Positions 1 to 5,959 are shown, counted from the stretch's first letter. The stretch is DNA of 13,063 nt from CAIZIN01 sp964483025 (GCA_964483025.1 CAYZZT010000020.1:1-13063), one strand, 5' to 3'. The notes: generated by a model not told the origin, from the sequence alone. A program made the numbers and translations.

Positions 1-529
1 GGATATAGGTGGGCTCTTTAGTCCTGGAAGCCTCTAGGGTGGCCTTCCTAGCTTCCAATGCATCACAAGGTGAAATAACCACCATTCGTGGAATCACGCG
101 TGTGAGGGCAATATCTTCAATCGCCTGGTGAGTACCTCCATCTGGCCCCACAGACACCCCAGCATGAGAGCCAGCAATCTTTACAGACACATTGTTATAG
201 CAAATAGTTGTTCGAATCTGTTCCCAATTTCTGCCCGGAGAAAACATTGCATAAGATGTTATAAAAGGAATTTTTCCCATCGATGCCAAACCAGATGCCG
301 TACTCGCAAGATTTTGCTCAGCAATTCCCATTTGAATAAATCTCTTTGGAAATTTATTTCTAAACAAATGCATTTGTGTCGACTCTGTCAAGTCCGCACA
401 AAGCCCCACAACTTTTTCATTTTCTTCACCAGCCAAAAGGAGGCCTTCTCCAAAACCGGTTCTTATCGGTTTCTGTTCACAATCCTTATCAAAGATTCTT
501 CTATTCAGTTTTACATTTTTATTTATCAT
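1..529 (-). CDS. tkt: Transketolase, C-terminal (pyrimidine-binding) subunit, partial
   Basis: The first 176 codons are visible and the frame runs off the left edge, so the C-terminus is missing. It begins MINKNVKLNRRIFDK and continues into the Pyr domain of transketolase: GFGEGLLLAG, a GLCADLTES strand, then MGIAEQNL, where the Glu is the family's catalytic residue that activates thiamine diphosphate. SYAMFSPGRNWEQIR and GSHAGVSVGPDGGTHQ follow. It should pair with the N-terminal subunit encoded just upstream to form the working enzyme, which moves two-carbon ketol units between sugar phosphates in the cytoplasm. The split form is well known in archaea and many Patescibacteria. The start is the first ATG after the upstream gene's stop; the 49-bp gap is mostly a short tandem repeat. 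No clear Shine-Dalgarno is seen. Confidence 0.93.
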   Translation of the reverse strand, partial: MINKNVKLNRRIFDKDCEQKPIRTGFGEGLLLAGEENEKVVGLCADLTESTQMHLFRNKFPKRFIQMGIAEQNLASTASGLASMGKIPFITSYAMFSPGRNWEQIRTTICYNNVSVKIAGSHAGVSVGPDGGTHQAIEDIALTRVIPRMVVISPCDALEARKATLEASRTKEPTYI

Positions 530-552
530 CTATTTTATGTTCTCAGTATTTC

Positions 553-584
553 TCTACTCACTACCAACTACTCACTACCTACTC
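553..584. repeat. Short tandem repeat at the transketolase N-subunit stop
   Basis: On the plus strand the 12-mer CTACTCACTACC occurs at 554-565 and again at 568-579, with a third partial TACTC after it. On the coding strand this reads GGTAGTGAGTAG twice. The stop codon TAG of the upstream transketolase subunit (579-581) lies inside it, so the repeat forms that gene's 3' end and nearly fills the gap to the next gene. Function unknown. Confidence 0.7.
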
Positions 585-1436
585 CCCCTTAATTCTCCCT
601 CCCAAAGTTCTCAAAATCTCCAAAGCTTTCTCCCCCTCTTCTTTACTTGGTGGCTTCCCATGCCATTCTGGTTTTCTTTCAAACATTGGTACACCTTTCC
701 CAGGAATAGTTAAGGCAATTATCACAGACGGTTTATTTTGAACATTTTTCGCCCTATCGATTGCTCCAATTATTTCTCTAAAATTATGTCCATCAATTTC
801 TTGCACATGCCAATTGAAACTTTCCCATTTTTTATTTAAAGGTTCGAGTGGCATCACATCTTCCGTAAATCCATCTATTTGAATATTATTTCTATCCACA
901 ATCGCAATTAAATTTCCAAGTTTCTCTTTTCCGGCAAGCATTATGGCTTCCCAGTTTTGTCCTTCATCAAGTTCACCATCTCCCAAAGAACAATATATAA
1001 ATCTTTCATACACTTCACCAAAATCAATTTTATCAGCGAGGGCCATACCAACTGCCTGTGAAAGCCCCGAACCAAGCGGACCAGAACTTGTTTCAAGTAA
1101 GGGTAGCCAATCTCGATGTGGATGGCCCTGAAGCCGTGAGCCAAATTTTCTTAAAGTTAAAAGTTCGTGTACAGGAAAATATCCCGAATGTGCCATCGAT
1201 GCATAAAGCACGGGACAAATGTGGCCGTTTGAAAGAACAAACCTATCTCGCTCTTCCCAAAAAGGGTTATGCGGATCATGTTTTAAACTATGAAAATACA
1301 AAGCAGTAAAAACATCTGCCATACCAAGTGGCCCAGCAGTATGTCCCGAACCTGCTTCCATAAGCATTTCTATAATAGACTCGCGAATGGAATTCGCTTG
1401 TAACTCAAGAGATTTTATTTGAGCATCAGATAACAT
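579..1436 (-). CDS. tkt: Transketolase, N-terminal (TPP-binding) subunit
   Basis: This 285-residue protein matches the PP domain of transketolase. Visible motifs: GHTAGPLGMADVFTALYF (31-48), SNGHICPVLYA (69-79), GHPH (104-107), SSGPLGSGLSQAVGMA, then the thiamine-diphosphate motif GDGELDEGQNWEA (152-164) ending in NN (183-184), which binds Mg and the diphosphate. It supplies cofactor diphosphate binding while the downstream subunit supplies the pyrimidine-binding half. The start lies 2 bp after the stop of the epimerase homologue, so the genes are almost certainly co-transcribed. Length is normal for a split N-subunit. The last residues (GGRIKGE) run straight into a short tandem repeat that provides the stop codon. 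Missing C-terminal domains are not damage: the other half starts cleanly with its own Met. Confidence 0.96.
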   Translation of the reverse strand: MLSDAQIKSLELQANSIRESIIEMLMEAGSGHTAGPLGMADVFTALYFHSLKHDPHNPFWEERDRFVLSNGHICPVLYASMAHSGYFPVHELLTLRKFGSRLQGHPHRDWLPLLETSSGPLGSGLSQAVGMALADKIDFGEVYERFIYCSLGDGELDEGQNWEAIMLAGKEKLGNLIAIVDRNNIQIDGFTEDVMPLEPLNKKWESFNWHVQEIDGHNFREIIGAIDRAKNVQNKPSVIIALTIPGKGVPMFERKPEWHGKPPSKEEGEKALEILRTLGGRIKGE

Positions 1437-1438
1437 AA

Positions 1439-2140
1439 TTATACATTAAGTATATCACGAAATTTTTTTACCGAATCTTTTGGCTCTAATTCTCCTTGAA
1501 AAATTGAATGCCCAGCGACAAACCTGTCTACTCCAGCATCAATTAAACTTTGCAAATTTTCAAAATCAACACCGCCATCAACTGCAATTATAATCTCTGG
1601 ATATTTTTCTTTTATCTCCTTAACTTTTCCCAAAACTCTTTCATCAAACTTTTCATTTTGAAAACCAATTCGCGCAATTCCCATACATTGCACAACACTT
1701 ATATCATCTATGATATATTCCAAAGCTGATATTGGTGTATCAATATTAATAGCCACACCAACTTCTAGCAAATCATCTTCTTTGGTGTATTTATGTTCAA
1801 CTTTAAGCATTTCCATTGTTTCAGGAATTCCTTCACTTTCTATATGAAAAATTAATCTATTTGCACCAGCTTGAATCCATTTCTCTGCATCTTCTTTTGG
1901 ATTTTGTACCATCAAATCAATTTCGTAATCAACTTTTTCCCATTGTGGCAAGCCTTCCTCTTGTTCTAAAATTTTTCCCAATTCACCACTATCATTTTTA
2001 TATGGCCAACATTTACTAGGCACAAAAATACCATCACAAATATCAACTTGAACTTGTGATACCGAACCCTCTAAAGCTTCAATGTGCCCTCGAAGATCAT
2101 TATAATTTTCTGGTAGTATCGCGGGTATGATTTCTCGCAT
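1439..2140 (-). CDS. rpe: Divergent ribulose-phosphate 3-epimerase family protein
   Basis: The 233-residue protein aligns along the ribulose-phosphate 3-epimerase TIM barrel: PAILPEN at the N-terminus (canonical PSILSAD), VQVDICDGIFVP (30-41), IDLMVQNP (74-81), FHIE (98-101), MGIARIGFQNEKF, AVDGG (186-190) and VAGHSIF near the C-terminus. The two catalytic aspartates are kept (D33, D188). Two of the four usual metal ligands are not: the His of HxDVMDG is Gln31 and the His of HLMV is Asp75. The active-site Ser near the N-terminus is Ala. It sits between rpiB and transketolase, as expected for the enzyme linking ribulose and xylulose 5-phosphate, but metal use or exact substrate may differ. The stretch at 42-70 also departs from the usual loop. 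Confidence 0.85.
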   Translation of the reverse strand: MREIIPAILPENYNDLRGHIEALEGSVSQVQVDICDGIFVPSKCWPYKNDSGELGKILEQEEGLPQWEKVDYEIDLMVQNPKEDAEKWIQAGANRLIFHIESEGIPETMEMLKVEHKYTKEDDLLEVGVAINIDTPISALEYIIDDISVVQCMGIARIGFQNEKFDERVLGKVKEIKEKYPEIIIAVDGGVDFENLQSLIDAGVDRFVAGHSIFQGELEPKDSVKKFRDILNV

Positions 2141-2163
2141 TGTATTTTGAATTGCCCCCGTAT

Positions 2164-2236
2164 TGTCATTCCCGCGGAGGCGGGAATCCAGTCTGCAGAA
2201 TTCAGGACTTGGATCCCCGCATTCGCGAGGATGACA
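2164..2236. repeat. REP-like dispersed palindromic repeat, copy 1
   Basis: A 73-bp unit bounded by TGTCAT and ATGACA. It holds a perfect hairpin ATTCCCGC-GGAG-GCGGGAAT (2168-2187), a GAATTCAGGACTTGG linker, then an imperfect hairpin around GGATCCCCGCATTCGCGAGGA. Related units occur at 8891-9078, 12874-13005 and 13013-13063. The first hairpin resembles the ATTCCC...GGGAAT repeats known from several bacteria, such as Neisseria dRS3. No U-run follows on either strand, so it is not an obvious terminator. It fills most of the 104-bp gap between rpiB and the epimerase homologue. Confidence 0.8.
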
Positions 2237-2244
2237 ACCGAAAA

Positions 2245-2697
2245 CTATTTAACTTTTAACTCCTCAATTTTTTTAATCCTCCTCACATGATTCGTTCCAT
2301 TTGAAAACTGAGCAAGTAGCCATGTTCTCACAACTTCTCCAATTTCTTTTTGATCAACAAATCTTGCACCCAAAGAAAGAATATTCGCATCATTATGCGC
2401 ACGCGAAAGTGTAATAATCTCTTCTGGCCCCCCATAGTACACAACCGCTCTCACATTTGGATACCTGTTGCAAACAATCGCTTCGCCCTGTCCTGAACCT
2501 CCAATTACAATCCCCCGATCTTCAGGATTCTTAGAAATCATTTCTGCCACTTTTGAAACAAAGTCTGGGTAGTCGTCATTTTCATCGTACATTCCTGGAC
2601 CTAAATCAATAACCTCAAAACCGAGTTTTGTTACAAACTCTACTAAACCATTTTTAAGTTCAAAACCTGCGTGATCTGATGCAAAATATATTTTCAT
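2245..2697 (-). CDS. rpiB: Ribose-5-phosphate isomerase B (RpiB/LacAB family)
   Basis: The 150-residue protein is full length for RpiB. Motifs: SDHAGFELK (7-15), DDYPDF (41-46), GGSGQGEAIVCNR (66-78), and SRAHNDANILSLGAR with His101. It should interconvert ribulose 5-phosphate and ribose 5-phosphate in the cytoplasm. Enterobacterial RpiB uses a Cys in CGTGxG as catalytic base; here that position is Gly and the loop carries Glu72 in GSGQGE, the arrangement of the Mycobacterium tuberculosis enzyme, where the Glu is the base. It leads the pentose-phosphate set, with the epimerase and transketolase genes downstream after a REP-like repeat. The start is an ATG with a TATACT directly before it and no Shine-Dalgarno. 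Confidence 0.95.
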   Translation of the reverse strand: MKIYFASDHAGFELKNGLVEFVTKLGFEVIDLGPGMYDENDDYPDFVSKVAEMISKNPEDRGIVIGGSGQGEAIVCNRYPNVRAVVYYGGPEEIITLSRAHNDANILSLGARFVDQKEIGEVVRTWLLAQFSNGTNHVRRIKKIEELKVK

Positions 2698-2713
2698 AGT
2701 ATAGCTGTTAGGT

Positions 2714-2769
2714 TAAACCAATCAACAGATTGGTCACCCGAACAAATTTGTAATCAAATTTGTTTTAGG
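2714..2769. repeat. Foldable palindromic element, intergenic copy
   Basis: Plus strand: TTAAACCAATC, loop AACA, GATTGGTC, then CCCGAACAAATTT, loop GTAATC, AAATTTGT, and TTTTAGG. It can fold as an outer stem (TAAAC with GTTTTA) enclosing two hairpins, CCAATC/GATTGG and ACAAATTT/AAATTTGT. The same ordered segments TAAACCAATC, GATTGGTC, CCGAACA and TGTTTTAGG occur on the minus strand inside gatB (4936-4989). It lies between rpiB and the small membrane protein gene, so it could also act in RNA processing or termination, but no clean U-run follows. Confidence 0.7.
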
Positions 2770-2772
2770 GCG

Positions 2773-2791
2773 CTAGGCACTAGGCACTAGC
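2773..2791. repeat. CTAGGCA micro-repeat
   Basis: CTAGGCA occurs twice in tandem followed by CTAGC. Read on the minus strand it encodes the last residues (LVPSA) and the TAG stop of the small membrane protein gene, so the repeat provides that gene's C-terminus. Confidence 0.65.
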
Positions 2792-3075
2792 TTTTTATTT
2801 TTAATTTTTCCATAAATCCACCCCACGATTGACCCGATAATGAAATAGAATAGGAACGATAATAACAGCGAAAAAATAAAAGAAACACTACCGGTAAATG
2901 TTGGGTAATATACCTTACCTCCAAATAAAATTTCATCGGCAAACATTAAAATAACATATCCTGGAATAGAGATTACGCTTAAAGATTTCCACGTAACTTG
3001 CCCTACCAAAGAAACAAGGGTGGTCACCAAGGATAAAATCAAACCCATTCTCAACCAGTATCTTTTTTGTTTCAT
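2773..3075 (-). CDS. Small integral membrane protein, function unknown
   Basis: A 100-residue protein I do not recognise. It has a short basic N-terminus (MKQKRYWLR), hydrophobic stretches at about 10-28, 32-51 and 62-89, and a basic tail (YGKIKNKKL), so two or three membrane helices with cytoplasmic ends are likely. It starts 4 bp after the gap stop codon and is probably co-transcribed with gap, which gives little functional clue. The final LVPSA and stop are encoded by the CTAGGCA micro-repeat, so the original C-terminus may have been altered. Continuous hydrophobic patterning and tight spacing support a real gene. Confidence 0.75.
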   Translation of the reverse strand: MKQKRYWLRMGLILSLVTTLVSLVGQVTWKSLSVISIPGYVILMFADEILFGGKVYYPTFTGSVSFIFSLLLSFLFYFIIGSIVGWIYGKIKNKKLVPSA

Positions 3076-3079
3076 ATTT

Positions 3080-4150
3080 CTAAATTAATTTTCCTGCAAT
3101 CACCACATGCTCTACCAATGCGTGAGTGTAGCCCATTTCATTATCATACCAAGCACACACCTTTACCAAATTTCCGTCAATTACTTTTGTAAGACCCAAG
3201 TCGGCAATCGAAGCATGTGAATCTCCAACAATATCAGATGAAACAATGGGGTCTTCTGTTACAGTGAAAACTTTTTTCCATCGTTCTTCTGTCGCTGCCT
3301 TTTTTAATAAATTATTTACCTCATCCACTGTTGTGTTTCGCTTTGCAATAAAAGTTACATCTGCTATTGAGCCAGAAATAATGGGTACTCGCATTGAAAT
3401 GCCATCAAACTTTCCAACCATTTGTGGAAGCGCTTTCCCCACGGCAATAGCTGCACCTGTTGAAGTCGGTACAATATTTTGTGCCGCTGCTCTTCCCTCT
3501 TTAAAATCTTTTTTATTGGGGCCATCCACAATACTTTGGCTCGCAGTATATCCGTGCACAGTATTTAGAATTGCTTTTTCAATTCCAATAGCTTCGTCAA
3601 GAATTGCAATCAAGGGCGAAGCTGCATTTGTTGTGCAAGATGCATTTGAAGTAATTAAACAATCTTTAATTTTTTCATCATTTATACCCAACAATATTGT
3701 CTCTGCTTTCAGTGCATTTTTGTCTGCGTCAGTCTGCGTACCGTCTGCGTTAGTCTGCGCTCCGCTCCCGCCCTCCTTGACCGGAGCGGAGATTACAACT
3801 CTTTTTGCACCCGCACCCAAATGAGCTTTTGATTTTTCATAACTTGTGAAAAGCCCAGTACACTCAACAACAATATCCACCCCCAATTCACCCCACGGTA
3901 AATTTGCCGGATCTTTTTCTGAAACATATCGCACAGACTTTCCATCGATAATAAGATTTTTTAAATCCTCACTTACTTTTATATCAAGTCCACTTCTTCC
4001 GTAAGCAGAATCGTATTTCAAAAGATAAGCAATATTATTAATGTCAGCCAAGTCGTTCATAGCAACAACTTCGATATCATCTCGTTTTGAAGCTAATTTA
4101 TAAAATGCTCTTCCAATCCTCCCCGCCCCATTGATTGCAACTTTTATCAT
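3080..4150 (-). CDS. gap: Glyceraldehyde-3-phosphate dehydrogenase, type I, with in-frame repeat insertion
   Basis: 356 residues. NAD-binding INGAGRIGRAFYKLA lies at 6-20, catalytic Cys172 in SNASCTTNAASP, catalytic His199 in VHGYT, then DGPNKKDFKEGRAAAQNIVPTSTGAA and WYDNEMGYT (334-342). It converts glyceraldehyde 3-phosphate to 1,3-bisphosphoglycerate in glycolysis. The Cys-to-His spacing (27) is normal, but Cys172 is about 20 residues later than the usual 149-151. The excess lies at about 127-148, after VVISAPVKE, and reads GGSGAQTNADGTQTDADK; homologues have a short turn there. The middle of it is a dispersed DNA repeat also found in gatB. A TATAAT lies about 33 bp upstream of the ATG. 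The small membrane protein gene follows 4 bp downstream. Confidence 0.97.
   Translation of the reverse strand: MIKVAINGAGRIGRAFYKLASKRDDIEVVAMNDLADINNIAYLLKYDSAYGRSGLDIKVSEDLKNLIIDGKSVRYVSEKDPANLPWGELGVDIVVECTGLFTSYEKSKAHLGAGAKRVVISAPVKEGGSGAQTNADGTQTDADKNALKAETILLGINDEKIKDCLITSNASCTTNAASPLIAILDEAIGIEKAILNTVHGYTASQSIVDGPNKKDFKEGRAAAQNIVPTSTGAAIAVGKALPQMVGKFDGISMRVPIISGSIADVTFIAKRNTTVDEVNNLLKKAATEERWKKVFTVTEDPIVSSDIVGDSHASIADLGLTKVIDGNLVKVCAWYDNEMGYTHALVEHVVIAGKLI
3722..3759 (-). repeat. GCAGAC-type coding repeat inside gap
   Basis: On the coding strand, ACGCAGAC-like units in tandem encode AQTNADGTQTDAD. The 38-bp segment matches 5332-5369 in gatB at 36 of 38 positions and in the same reading frame. 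A related cluster is at 12815-12842. Directly beside it, at 3760-3790, are the inverted repeats TCCGCTCC and GGAGCGGA. Confidence 0.85.
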
Positions 4151-4183
4151 GTGTAAATATATTAAAAATTAATTAACTTCTAC

Positions 4184-4189
4184 ATTATA
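4184..4189 (-). promoter_or_regulatory. Possible -10 box of gap
   Basis: TATAAT on the minus strand, 34 bp before the gap ATG. Transcription would start near 4176, leaving a leader of about 26 nt. No good -35 hexamer is seen at the usual distance, and no Shine-Dalgarno precedes the ATG. Confidence 0.45.
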
Positions 4190-4222
4190 CCAAAAAACTC
4201 CCCACAAACACACAAACCTAAT

Positions 4223-4422
4223 TAATTTTATAAATAATGATTTTTGGAAACTTGGGAGGCTGAGGTGCGTATCAAAGCACTGAAGAAGCTTTTGAGATAA
4301 AACTGATTTTATGAAAGTTTTATCCAAAAGGTGTACAGTTCATGTAATGAAGGGCGACGACGGACAGAGAGAAAATTCAGCAGAATTTTATCGTGTTCCA
4401 AAAAATATTATTTATAAAATTA
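4223..4422. repeat. 200-bp element with long terminal inverted repeats (MITE-like or structured RNA)
   Basis: The left end (4223-4250) and the reverse complement of the right end (4395-4422) match at 25 of 28 positions, starting TAATTTTATAAATAAT on both sides. The interior holds several hairpins: GTGC/GCAC, GATAAAACT/AGTTTTATC, TTCAT/ATGAA and AAAATTC/GAATTTT. The TAA stop of gatB (4420-4422) is the outermost triplet of the right end. The element occupies most of the 269-bp gap between gatB and gap, upstream of the putative gap promoter. No open reading frame of note is inside. It could be a non-autonomous mobile element, or a non-coding RNA or 3' UTR structure of gatB. Confidence 0.6.
4265..4354 (+). 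other. Three-hairpin structured motif, copy A
   Basis: The order is hairpin GTGC/GCAC, linker AAGCTTTT (4286-4293), hairpin GATAAAACT/AGTTTTATC (4296-4324), linker AAAAGGTGTACAG (4326-4338), hairpin TTCAT/ATGAA (4339-4351), GGG. Copy B at 12893-12989 has the same linkers and hairpin order but different stem sequences. The biologically relevant strand is unknown; plus is given only because the description is written on it. Confidence 0.5.
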
Positions 4423-5955
4423 CTTTAAAACCCTCTCCAATTCTTCCTTAATCACCGCCGGATCCCCAGAGCCTTTCATTGCTTTCATACCCTGCCCAAC
4501 AAGGAATTGAATGAGGTTTGTTTTACCCGCCTTGTATTCAGCAACCACAGTTGGGTTTTCTGCCAAAATTTGTTCAACAACTTTTTTCAAAGCATCTGGA
4601 TCATTTGAAAGTATGAAGCCGTTTTTCTCTGCGATTTCAAGCGGGCTTCCTCCATCTTTATACATAATCGCCAAAATATCCTTTGCACCTCGAGAAGAAA
4701 TTTTCTTATCAGAAACCAAGTTTATAAGGGAAGCAAAACTTGTGTGTGGAATTTTTGCAACAACTTCATCGATTGAAATATTTTCTTTTCGTGAAAGTCC
4801 TACAACATCACTAGTAACATAGTTTGAAGCCAATACCACCTTATTTTTATCACCTCCAAAATCTTTTATTACATTTTCGAAAAATTCACCTAAAGCAAAA
4901 TCACGCACAAACATTTCTATGTCTTCATTTTTAATACCTAAAACAGGGCTACCTGTTCGGCCGACCAATCCTCCATCGGATTGGTTTAGGCCAAATTCTT
5001 TTTCATATCTTTCTCTTTTCTCCCATGGTAATTCTGGAATCTCACCCTTCAAGGCCTCTACAGAAAATTCAGGAATTTGTGAAAGATAAAGCTTTGGCAA
5101 ATCTGGTTCTGGAAAATATCGATAATCGTGTGAATCTTCTTTCTTTCTCTGAGAGAATGTTGTTCCAGTATTTTCATCAAAACCTCGAGTTTCTTGCACA
5201 ATAACTTCACCTTTTTCATAAGCTTCAATATGTCGCTTCATCTCGTATTCAATAGACTTCTCTGCAGCTTTAAACGAATTTAAATTCTTAACCTCAACCT
5301 TTGTTCCTAGCTTTTTCTTTATTGGATTTCCGTCTGCGTCAGTCTGCGTACCATCTGCGTCAGTCTGCGATTTCGGTGCAACAGAAATATTTGCTTCCAC
5401 ACGCATTTCTCCTTTTTCCATATTTGCTTCCGCGACACCGAGAGTCCTCAAAAGAAGCTGAAGCTCCTCAGCAAAAGAACCTGCCTGCCTTGCACTTTTT
5501 ATCACAGGCTCTGTTACAAGCTCCATAAGTGGCACACCAGCACGATTATAATTTAAAATAGAAAAATCTCCTTTATCATGCTGAGATGTTCCAGTGTCTT
5601 CTTCAAGATGAATGCGTGTGATTTTTACACCAGCAAGCTCTCCGCCAGAAACAAGCGGATATTTATATTGAGAAATTTGATAACCTTTTGGAATATCTGG
5701 GTAGAAATAATTTTTTCGATCCCATTCTGTAAAATCAGCAATTTTTCCACCAATGGCCCGCCCCACTTTTATAACAGATTTAATAGCCTCTTTGTTTAAA
5801 GTAGGTAAAGTCCCTGGGTGGCCCATACAAATAGGACAAACATTCACATTTGGTTCTTTTTCATCTGGGTCGTTCTTACAAGCACAAAACATTTTTGTTT
5901 GTGTTTTAAGCTCTGCATGCACCTCTAAACCAACAGTAAGTTCATATTCTTTCAT
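4420..5955 (-). CDS. gatB: Aspartyl/glutamyl-tRNA amidotransferase subunit B with two in-frame repeat insertions
   Basis: GatB is the kinase and tRNA-binding subunit of GatCAB, which amidates Glu-tRNA(Gln) or Asp-tRNA(Asn). Residues are numbered from the chosen start (511 aa): GLEVHAELKT, the zinc cysteines of FCAC (24, 26) and CPIC (40, 43), RKNYFYPDIPKGYQISQY, HLEEDTG, NRAGVPLMELVTEP, KVEVKNLNS, RYFPEPDLP and a C-terminal YqeY-like tail. The ATG at 5955 fits the conserved N-terminus; an ATG 51 bp upstream would add 17 unrelated residues. Two segments are extra against homologues: about 197-208 (QTDADGTQTDAD), between the ANISV strand and GTKVEVKN, and 323-340 (LNQSDGGLVGRTGSPVLG), between KEFG and IKNEDIE. 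Both are dispersed DNA repeats. gatA and gatC are not in the window. Confidence 0.96.
   Translation of the reverse strand: MKEYELTVGLEVHAELKTQTKMFCACKNDPDEKEPNVNVCPICMGHPGTLPTLNKEAIKSVIKVGRAIGGKIADFTEWDRKNYFYPDIPKGYQISQYKYPLVSGGELAGVKITRIHLEEDTGTSQHDKGDFSILNYNRAGVPLMELVTEPVIKSARQAGSFAEELQLLLRTLGVAEANMEKGEMRVEANISVAPKSQTDADGTQTDADGNPIKKKLGTKVEVKNLNSFKAAEKSIEYEMKRHIEAYEKGEVIVQETRGFDENTGTTFSQRKKEDSHDYRYFPEPDLPKLYLSQIPEFSVEALKGEIPELPWEKRERYEKEFGLNQSDGGLVGRTGSPVLGIKNEDIEMFVRDFALGEFFENVIKDFGGDKNKVVLASNYVTSDVVGLSRKENISIDEVVAKIPHTSFASLINLVSDKKISSRGAKDILAIMYKDGGSPLEIAEKNGFILSNDPDALKKVVEQILAENPTVVAEYKAGKTNLIQFLVGQGMKAMKGSGDPAVIKEELERVLK
4936..4989 (-). repeat. Foldable palindromic element, in-frame copy inside gatB
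   Basis: Exactly 54 bp (18 codons). Coding strand: CTAAACCAATC, loop, GATTGGTC, GGCCGAACAGG, loop, CCTGTTTTAGG. It folds into an outer stem CCTAAA/TTTAGG, hairpin CCAATC/GATTGG and hairpin AACAGG/CCTGTT, the same layout as the intergenic copy at 2714-2769. The conserved blocks match at 10/10, 8/8, 7/7 and 9/9 bases. It encodes LNQSDGGLVGRTGSPVLG. Confidence 0.75.
5332..5369 (-). repeat. GCAGAC-type coding repeat inside gatB
   Basis: This 38-bp segment is 36/38 identical to 3722-3759 in gap and is read in the same frame, giving SQTDADGTQTDADG. It lies at a turn between conserved GatB strands. Confidence 0.85.
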
Positions 5956-5959
5956 AAAG

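Noticed and set aside
529..579. Split transketolase read as a frameshifted or broken gene
   Set aside because: Each half starts with its own Met and has complete domain borders; two-subunit transketolases are common in archaea and Patescibacteria.
128..741. Overlapping plus-strand frames opposite the transketolase genes
   Set aside because: Both strands cannot be explained by these; the minus strand encodes continuous transketolase motifs through the whole stretch.
2718..2759. The two hairpins before rpiB as a Rho-independent terminator of the gap transcript
   Set aside because: On the minus strand neither hairpin is GC-rich or followed by a good U-run, and the similarity to the gatB copy explains the structure better; a weak termination role is not excluded.
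3246..3824. Long plus-strand open frame (192 codons) opposite gap
   Set aside because: It is the antisense of a clear gap gene, its peptide matches no family I know, and codon periodicity follows the minus-strand gene.
4373..4390. AAAATTC/GAATTTT hairpin after gatB as its terminator
   Set aside because: The stem is AT-rich and followed by CTCTCT and not by a U-run on the minus strand; kept only as part of the 200-bp element.
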